Assembly: GCA_963678705.1 (NCBI GenBank)
Contig: OY783216.1
Span: 14,958,596-15,022,595, forward strand
Reading direction: 5' to 3'
Origin: Panorpa germanica
Lineage: Eukaryota > Arthropoda > Insecta > Mecoptera > Panorpidae
DNA length: 64,000 nt
Below the pieces are notes generated by a model. It was given only the letters and a program-made list of their open reading frames with translations, had not been told where the DNA came from and made no database searches. Numbering within the stretch: position 1 is the first letter of the stretch; each line of letters starts with the position of its first letter. Positions 56,761 through 64,000 of this stretch are shown in pieces. A program made the translations under genes and the position numbers.

Positions 56761-57213
56761 AAGCATCACGTAACCATTCAAAGTCGTAACAATCTGCATA
56801 TAGTAATAATATAAAACCTAGAATATAGCATTATAGCCTTTATTACCTATCATTGCAATACAATCAATTTAGTTAATAAAGAACTTAGCGTTGTCTTAGA
56901 ACCTAGTATATAGAATTACTATCTTGACCAAACCTAGCGTTGCAATACAATTAATTTAGTTAGTAGAACCTATCGTTGTCGTAGAACTAAGTATATAGCA
57001 TTATTACCTAGTTCAAATATACCGTCACAATACAATAGATATAGATAACAAATATAAGACAACAAATATAATATAAGATAACAAATAATTTGTAGTAACA
57101 AGAAATATTATATTTCTCTAGCAAGTTAACAAATTATACAGTCCACTTTAAATCTAAGACTTAAGCGAAAACTCTTCAATAATTTAGAACATTAAAAGGT
57201 CGCATACGTCGTG
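56761..57213 (-). repeat. inverted minisatellite element fragment, duplication copy 2
   Basis: Same as 48270-48722. Confidence 0.8.
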
Positions 57214-57846
57214 TTTTTTATGATGCATTCATTTAAAAACTCACTCATAATTTGCATTCAATAATTAACTAAAATAACAAGAGTTCTTTCATGTTCAGTA
57301 ACTTAATAGAACGAATATCCTACTTTACTTAAAAAATCATAAATTGAATTATTTGAAAACTGTAAGTCAGTACCATGCCCTTTGTAACCTATGTAGTTAA
57401 ATCCCACGCTGATTCTAAGAATCATTTTACACTTGACTAAGGGTTTGACCCTTAGGCTATTACAAGATTAGTATATATATATAGTTCGTAGAGATATAAT
57501 AAGTTAGTCTGTAAAAGTATTAACATCAATCGATATCATTTTACTTTCACTTGCTCAAGGATCTCTAGGATAACACCACAATAGCTGCACGTGTTATCTT
57601 AATTCCGTAATAGTCAATTTCTATTGCAGATTATTGACATTACCATAAATTAAATCTAAGATACAAAAGTCTAAAAAGACATAAAGCATAAATTGCAAAA
57701 GAAACGAAACAAAACCATATTAAATTATTATTGTAATAATTAATAATATTTACAAAACCACGACTTATAAAATATAAGCAAATTAAACTATCCAATATAA
57801 ATTTGTTAATTTCTTTCGGCTCCCAGAGAGTGTTCAATACAATAAC

Positions 57847-57865
57847 TGACGCAGTGCGGTAGGAT
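57847..57865 (+). promoter_or_regulatory. tRNA-Ser-type primer-binding site, duplication copy 2
   Basis: Same as 49356-49374; the candidate LTR lies at 57400-57846. This copy is the one in line with the protease-RT fragment at 59230. Confidence 0.6.
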
Positions 57866-59229
57866 AATTTGCTTTTTTGAAAAGTAAAAAGTACAACCCA
57901 GTTCTTAAAAAAGTTATAAAAGGATCTACTAAAGTGTATTAAATAAATATTTTTATGTTAAGTGAAATTTTTTTTCTTTCCTGTGTAAATGAATAAAATT
58001 TAAAAAATCTACAATATTAAATATACAGTACTTAAAAAAATTAAATAGTTATAAGTGTACAAAGGGGCATTTAAAATAAAGTTGTGGGAAAAGTTTTTTT
58101 TTTTTTTAAATAAGTGTACTAAAGGTTTTTTTAAATAATTGGAAGAAGTTTCCAAAGGGTAAGTAAAATAAACAAAAATGTTTAACAAAACTAAAAAAAA
58201 AATAGGTTTTAAACAAAAAAGTGCAAAAGCAGTCGAAACCATCATACAGCGAGATCATAAAACGGAGACCATAGAATCTATATCAATGATACTTGTAATA
58301 TAACTGTAAGTAGTAAGTATTTTTGACATTCCTTTCATAAATTCCTAATATCCAATTATTAAATTTAAAAAAAAAAAAAAAAAGTTATAGTAATAACAAA
58401 AAGCATTATATGACCCAAAATACATTTGACTTCACATTTGACAACTAAACTCTGTACTTAACGAAATTGAAATCAAACATTTTAAAATTGAAAACGTAAT
58501 ACTACAAGTACAAAAACAACTAGAGTTGCAAAGACAAGAAATCTTCCAACTTTGGCAACAGACAGACAAAGTATTCAACAAAGAACAGGCATAAATAAGC
58601 GGTTTTATTAAACAGATAGACAACATCGCTTATATGTTCAGAAACGAAGTCGAGGAAATAAAAACCTGCATAGCCGGAGGAATCTTATCCAAGTTGGAGG
58701 AATCCACCGAAAGAGTTACATTAGGTTGACGTATCGACACATAGAACGAACTGAGAAGGCTTCTAATCACCCATTTCTCTGATAAAAGAGATAAAGCCAC
58801 ACTGTTCAGTACAGAACATAAGATATGTCTCTGCTGACATTTCAACATTGTAATGTATTGTTGTCTCTGGTAGAAGTTACACGCAGGGCAACATTACAAG
58901 CATTGCTGTGTACGCCACAGGCATATGGCAATGCCAGTCAGTCGGATTCTGGTCTTTACACTTGCAGCGTCACGATTCACAATCATTTTGTATAATAAGA
59001 AATTGATTAAAGTTATTTAAGAAAAGTGTAATTTAAGTTTGAATATTTAAATAAAATATTCAATCCATTTTACTCGCATGGTTTTATTTCGTACACACAC
59101 TTAACATGAAAATTAGTGAGCTTATGCAGAAAACTTATGAAAATACGAAGGACTTCTATAACTATTTTTAAGACACAGCCTCAGAACAAGACCGTGAATA
59201 AGAATAAATACTCACAATCCTAATTCACT

Positions 59230-59746
59230 ACCGTTTATGTATATTCCGAAATATAAAACAAAATTACTCATTGACACAGGGTCCTCCGGAACTATGATTA
59301 ACCCACAATTTGCGAAAAACCATTATAAACCATACATCAAGCATAATTATTTTATAATTAAAACACCACAAAAGACCACCAAACATAAAAAAATTGCAGT
59401 AGTCCCCATATTCCCCATTTTAAAAACTGCGGAATATCACAAATTTGATGCTGTTTAATTTTTGCGATAATTTTTGTGGACTAATAGGAACAGATCTGAT
59501 GGACAAAACAAAGGTAATATAGATTGTAACAAAAAAATATTTTATACATCAAATGCAAATATTCCTATATATACTTATTATATAGATATAGATTCATTCC
59601 CACATGAAGAAGAACAACTGACATTCACAAACACTACTAAACACGTCATAAGAACGATTGATAACAACCCAGTTTACACACGCAACTATAGATATCCTGA
59701 AATCTATAAAGAAAAAGTACAAAATCAAATACAAACGGTAAAAAAT
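59230..59746 (+). pseudogene. errantivirus-like protease to RT start
   Basis: Open frame 59237-59458 reads KLLIDTGSSGTMINP (intact DTG) and AVVPIFPILKTAEYHKF. After a small frameshift and TAA, 59474-59746 continues with NRSDGQNKGNIDCN and SFPHEEEQLTFTN, then RNYRYPEIYKEKVQNQIQTV, the standard entry to errantivirus RT. It stops exactly at a LINE insertion and resumes at 62895. A broken old copy. Confidence 0.8.
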
Positions 59747-59924
59747 TTTTTTTTTTTTTTTTTTTATTATCTCAATGAGTTAACAGCAATCTGCCAGTGC
59801 AGGCAATAAGCTTATGATATGACATATTATAAAAGTGACATGTGAGAGAATCAATCCAATGACTGATCTTTGTAATTATTACATTCTATGTTGCAAGATA
59901 TTCATTCACTGCTTATTTGAGCAC

Positions 59925-61543
59925 TTATCTTAGGCCTAAAGCTAAGTCAGCTGGTTGACAACGCTTTAACCTACGAATTTCACTGTTATCACTCTCGTAT
60001 AGTTGGTTTGCTAGCACATTTGGGTGATTAGAGAGTCTCTCACTATAATTAACACTGTACTGATAAATTACATCATTGATGGATTCTAGTGGAATGTCCC
60101 GCTGAATAACCTCGTTGGATATATAGTATGGGGCGTCAAGGATGGCACGTAAAACTTTATTTTGAAAACGCTGCAGTATGGAAATATTGGATTTGCTTGC
60201 CGTCCCCCAGAGCTGAATTCCGTAAGTCCAGATCGGTTTTAATATAGCCTTATAGAGTAGTATCTTATTTTCTAATGAAAGTTTCGATTTACGATCTATC
60301 ATCCAGTACAGCTTGCTTAGTTTGAGGCCAAGCTGTTTACGTTTCGTAAAGATATGCTTCCGCCATGTGAGCTTCTTGTCCAGATGAATACCGAGAGATT
60401 TAGCATCATCGGATTGTGGTAGTTCGCAGTCGTTAATTTTCACTAATGTACAGGTTCCTCTGCGCATGGTAAAAGTTACATGTACGGATTTGGATGCGTT
60501 GACTTTTATCCGCCATTTCTTGAGCCATACTTCGATCATGTTGAGGTTGTTCTGAAGATACTGTGATGCTAGACGAGGGTCTGTGTGATAGTACTGCTGT
60601 GTCATCAGCAAACGTTGCTACAGTAGTTAATCTTGTTATTGGCAGATCTGCTGTATAAAGAAGATATAGAGTAGGTCCAAGCACGCTTCCCTGTGGGACT
60701 CCTGATTGGATAGGATACAGATCTGTATACTCACTATCTTGTTTCACTAGGAAGTGCCTATTTGTCAAATACGATTTTAACAGCTGAAATATAGAGTATG
60801 GGAGCAACTTTTTTATTTAAAATAAGATTCCTTTATGCCATACTTTGTCGAAGGCTTGCGATATGTCCAGGAAGGCAGCTGAGCAGTATCTTTTTGCGTT
60901 CAGATCTTTGTTGATTTTGTTAACAAGTCGATGTACTTGTTCAATAGTTCCGTGTCTATTCCTGAATCCAAATTGATGCTCAGGGATTAGCTTTCTTGTA
61001 TCGATTATCTCTTTCAATTTTTTGACATATATTTTTGCAAAAACATTAGACAATATTGGTAATAAGCTTATAGGCCTGTATGAAGTTACCTCTTCTGGTT
61101 TTTTTTCCGGGTTTAGGAATCATAATATTTTGGGCAACTTCCCAACTATTTGGGAAATAGTTTGTTCGAAGTATTGCATTATTTATAAATGTTAATAGTT
61201 TTATGCATTTCCATGGTAACTCATGAATGATTCTACCAGTTATTAGATCAAATCCGGGTGACTTTTTAATGTTTACTTCTTTGGAAATTGTATTTCATAG
61301 GTCAGTGTATTTAATTTTTGAATGGGGCCGATCCATTTGGAGAGGAGCATCCAGATATTCAGAAATTTCGTTTTCTTCAGCTGCAGATATTTTTGAAGAA
61401 TATGGTTTAAAAACTTCTTGCAGGTGATTAGCAAACATCAGAGCCTTATCTTTATCATTTTTGGCCCATTTATTCTTACCGTCTTTAATAAGTGGGTTGT
61501 GCAGTTGAGTACTCTTCAGTTTTCGTGTTGCTTTCCATAGCAA
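59925..61543 (-). pseudogene. ORF2 reverse transcriptase of the Jockey LINE
   Basis: From 61543: ATRKLKSTQLHNPLIK, EVFKPYSSKIS, a stop near 61294, KSPGFDLITGRII and YRPISLLPILSNVFAK. Then HQFGFRNRHGTIEQVH, AAFLDISQAFDKVWH (motif A), SGVPQGSVLGPTLY (60710), TFADDTAVL (catalytic FADD intact, near 60610), WRIKVNASKSVHVTF and IWTYGIQLWGTASKSN, to the end at 59925. Frameshifts occur near 60590 and 60820. Catalytic residues are retained. Confidence 0.88.
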
Positions 61544-61592
61544 GTAGTCTGATGCCTCAGACGGCGTTAGATTTGCAAGGTAATTTTGAATT

Positions 61593-62630
61593 TTAAATGT
61601 TTTTATATTCTAATAACATGTCTTTCAACTCTTTTGTTGCTCTGTTCAGTTTTCGTTTGTACACCGAATCTCTCCTTTGTTGCCATAGTTTCCGCAGATG
61701 TCTTTTTTGCATTAATTTTTCCATAATAATGAGTGGCATATCATTTTTCCTTGGAAATATTTTATGTTTGGGGGTAGCAATCCATGCTGCTTCTTGTATG
61801 TTTTTTGTTATGCTTTCCACAGCTACTTCTATGTCTATTTCAGATCTTAATGGTATTTTTAGTGAGGTTAGGTCTTCTAACTTATGTCTGAATAGATCCC
61901 AGTCCGTTTTTTTATTATGTAAATATGGCTCAGTTTCTTTATTGAGTATCTTCTTATAAACAGTGAGTATTACGGGTGAATGGTCAGACAATAATTCCAA
62001 ACAAGATTCTGCCTTACATTTCTTGGTATCAATACCTTTCATAATAAAAAAGTCAATCACATCAGGAACTTTTTCCTTGTCAGAAGGCCAATAGGTTGGC
62101 TGATATGTTCACATATGTTGCAGCTTATTTGCTGTCATGGTTTTTACCAATTCTCTGCCCTTAGACGTAGTTAGTCTGGAACCCCATGTTGGATGTTTGG
62201 CGTTATAGTCACCTCCTGCTATAAATCTATTTCCCAATGTTTTAAAGAACTCGTCAAAATGCAGCTGTTTGTTGTTGTGCTTCGGTGTACAATATATAGC
62301 AGATATAATTATTGGTCCGTGTACGTCTTCAATTGAGACACTCGTTGCTTGTAGATTATTTTTAGTGTACTTATCTCGTTCATGATGTTTAATGTTATCT
62401 CTTATTATTATGGCAGTTCCTCCACGTGCCTTTTCATCCAGGTGATTCGTATTGTAAATTTTATAGTTAGGAACGTTTATATAGTTCCGTTCTGTAAAGT
62501 GAGTCTCTGCTACCATCATGATGTCTAAATCCTGGTTGAGTATAAAAGCTTTGATTTCCTGCGAGTGCTAATGAAGACCATTTGCATTCCACATTGCAAT
62601 TTTGTATTTATCTTTTTTGTGTCCAGCCAT
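61593..62630 (-). pseudogene. ORF2 endonuclease of the Jockey LINE
   Basis: Starts MAGHKKDKYKIAMWNANGL. A TAG follows, then MMVAETHF (Glu block), IISAIYCTPKH, IAGGDYNAKHPTWGSR, a TGA near 62111, VIDFFIMKGI and LLSDHSPVIL (SDH block). All APE-type motifs are visible. Linker helices continue to 61593. Two nonsense changes are the main damage. Confidence 0.85.
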
Positions 62631-62725
62631 TATGCCAGTTTACTAATGACAGTAGTTAGTAAATTGAGCATAACTCTTATTTGTTCCATTAGCTTGCTGA
62701 GCATTTCTACAAGTTTTGCCATGAT
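62628..62725 (-). pseudogene. ORF1 C-terminal end of the Jockey LINE
   Basis: MAKLVEMLSKLMEQIRVML and LLTTVISKLA end at TAA, which overlaps the ORF2 ATG as TAATG (62632-62628). The hydrophobic heptad pattern is coiled-coil-like. The element is truncated not far upstream. Confidence 0.65.
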
Positions 62726-62894
62726 GTTAATAGGTTATTTGTTAGGAATATGTTGTTAATTTATATCTGACCACCAAATTTGTCCGGGCATGACATTCGC
62801 GCAAGCTGTCAACAACAAAAACAGCGTACAAGAAACACACCATAATCCAATTATTTCAACATATAATCAACCTATTAACAACATGGTAAAAAAT

Positions 62895-62938
62895 AAAAAC
62901 ACAAAGGAACAATCAATCTCCTTATAACATCCTGTACA
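62895..62938 (+). pseudogene. continuation of errantivirus-like RT after the LINE
   Basis: Translation gives debris around KEQSIS and QSPYNI, the motif expected right after the RT entry block left at 59746 (normally S.SPYNSPV). This confirms that the LINE interrupted this gene. The fragment is cut again at about 62939 by the minisatellite element. Confidence 0.65.
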
Positions 62939-64000
62939 CGACGTATGCGGCCTTTTAATGCTCTAAATTATTAAAGAGATTTCTGTTGGTCGCCTTAAAC
63001 TTAGATTTAAAGTGGAATGTATGATTTGTTAACTTTACAGAGAAATAAAATATTTCTTGTTTGTACGTGTAATTTGTTGTCTTATACTAGAACAATGGTT
63101 CTAGTATCTATATCTATTGTATTGTGAATATATGTTTGAACTAGGTAATAATGCTATATACTAGGTTTTACGACAACGATGTGTTGTACTAACTAAATTG
63201 ATTGTATTGCGAAGATAGGTTCAAACTAGATAAAAATGCTACATTCTAGGTTCTACGACAACGATGGGTTCTACTAAATAAATTGATTGAATTGCGAGGA
63301 TAGGTTTGAACTAGGTAATAATGCTATATTTTAAGTTCTACGACACCGATAAGTTCTACTAACTTAATTCATTGTATTGCGACGATAGGTTTGAACTAGG
63401 TAGTATTGTTATATACTAGGTTCTACGACAACGATGGGTTCTACTAACTAAATTGATTGTATTGGAATGATAGGTTTGAACTAGGTACTAATGCTACATA
63501 CTAGGATCTACAACAATGATGTGTTCTACTAGCTAAATTGATTGTATTGCAACGATAGGTTTGAACTAGATTATAATGCTTTATACTATACTACGTTAAC
63601 GATGCGTTCTACTAACTAAATTGATTTAATTGCGAGGATAGGTTTGAACTAGGTAATAATGCTATATACTAAGTTCTACGACAGCAAAAAGTTTTACTAA
63701 CTAAATTGATTGTACTGCGACGATAGGTTTGAACTAGGTAATATTGTTATTTACTAGGTTTTACGACAACGATGGGTTCTACTAACTAAATTCATTGTAT
63801 TGCGACGATAGGTTTGAACTATGTAATATTGTTATATACTAGGTTCTACGACAACGATGGGTTCTACTAACTAAATTGATTGTATTTGAATGATAGGTTT
63901 GAACTAGGTACTAATGCTACATACTAGGATCTACAACAATGATGGGTTCTACTAGCTAAATTATTTGTATTGCAACGATAGGTTTGAACTAGATTATAAT
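62939..64000 (+). repeat. element with 85-bp minisatellite array (continues past window)
   Basis: A 150-bp flank (62939-63090) is shared in inverse orientation with 48570-48722. Then at least ten units of about 85 bp follow, with cores GTTCTACGACAACGATGGGT, ACTAACTAAATTGATTGTAT and GATAGGTTTGAACTAGGTA. Unit cores recur near 63171, 63256, 63341, 63426, 63511, 63594, 63678, 63764, 63848 and 63934. Variant types recur in order (see findings). Confidence 0.92.

Larger units (their letters stand above)
50822..59311 (+). repeat. 8.49-kb tandem duplication, copy 2
   Basis: Near-identical to 42331-50821. The right flank (GCGAAAAACCATT) is the natural continuation of the protease reading frame, so copy 2's right end is the ancestral context and 50815-50830 is the new junction. 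Confidence 0.95.
59747..62884 (-). mobile_element. 5'-truncated Jockey-type LINE, 3.1 kb
   Basis: The poly(A) tail is the T run at 59747-59763. The identical 10-mer GGTAAAAAAT flanks it at 59737-59746 and 62885-62894, a target-site duplication. Content on the minus strand: end of ORF1, ORF2 endonuclease and RT, no RNase H, and a short 3' UTR. Few defects are present, so it is one of the younger insertions. It sits inside errantivirus-like RT. Confidence 0.9.

Noticed and set aside
63090..64000. CRISPR-like array because of regular repeat spacing
   Set aside because: Units are contiguous 85-bp minisatellite repeats without unique spacers in a eukaryotic genome.

Overview
The window is AT-rich, intron-rich nuclear DNA from an arthropod, almost certainly an insect. 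The evidence is the mix of Ty3/gypsy and errantivirus-like LTR elements, R1-, Jockey- and I-type LINEs and a Tc1/mariner-superfamily transposon, plus exons of a trypsin-like protease with a TE-filled intron. I cannot name the order; several LINE types recall hymenopteran genomes, but that is impression only. No rRNA, tRNA or CRISPR was seen, and almost every coding region is a decayed transposon.

Layout. 1-6484: a gypsy RT scrap (minus), a Helitron-like 3' end near 962-989, a very strong hairpin at 2394-2434, and non-coding AT-rich DNA with LTR-like debris. 6485-20603: two head-to-tail copies (A, B) of one Ty3/gypsy family. Gag carries a CCHC knuckle and overlaps pol at a T_TTA_AAC slippery site; pol then runs protease, a captured MACRO (ADP-ribose-binding) domain, RT, RNase H and integrase. 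Both copies are dead and share two lesions. 21600-26205: a minus-strand gypsy pol fragment holding a 230-bp LINE tail with a 13-bp target duplication, then a minus-strand LINE and a plus-strand Jockey RT scrap. 26277-28154: a Tc1/mariner-like transposon with 25-bp inverted repeats at TA. 29432-35727: two minus-strand exons of a host S1 serine protease that fit in phase across a 5.96-kb intron. 35740-44562: an I-like LINE with RNase H, then an R1-like LINE.

42331-59311 is an 8.49-kb segment present twice in direct tandem at near identity. Its unit holds an R1 LINE fragment, errantivirus-like gag/protease, a minus-strand gypsy integrase tail, env-like debris, an inverted piece of an 85-bp minisatellite element, and an LTR/leader with a tRNA-Ser-type primer site. 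After the second copy the errantivirus continues into RT, is split by a 5'-truncated Jockey LINE (59747-62884, minus) with a 10-bp target duplication, and resumes briefly. The window ends in an 85-bp minisatellite with higher-order structure.

The best candidate for something new is the macro domain inside the gypsy polyprotein. By analogy with viral macrodomains it suggests a retroelement factor acting on host ADP-ribosylation. That role is inference.
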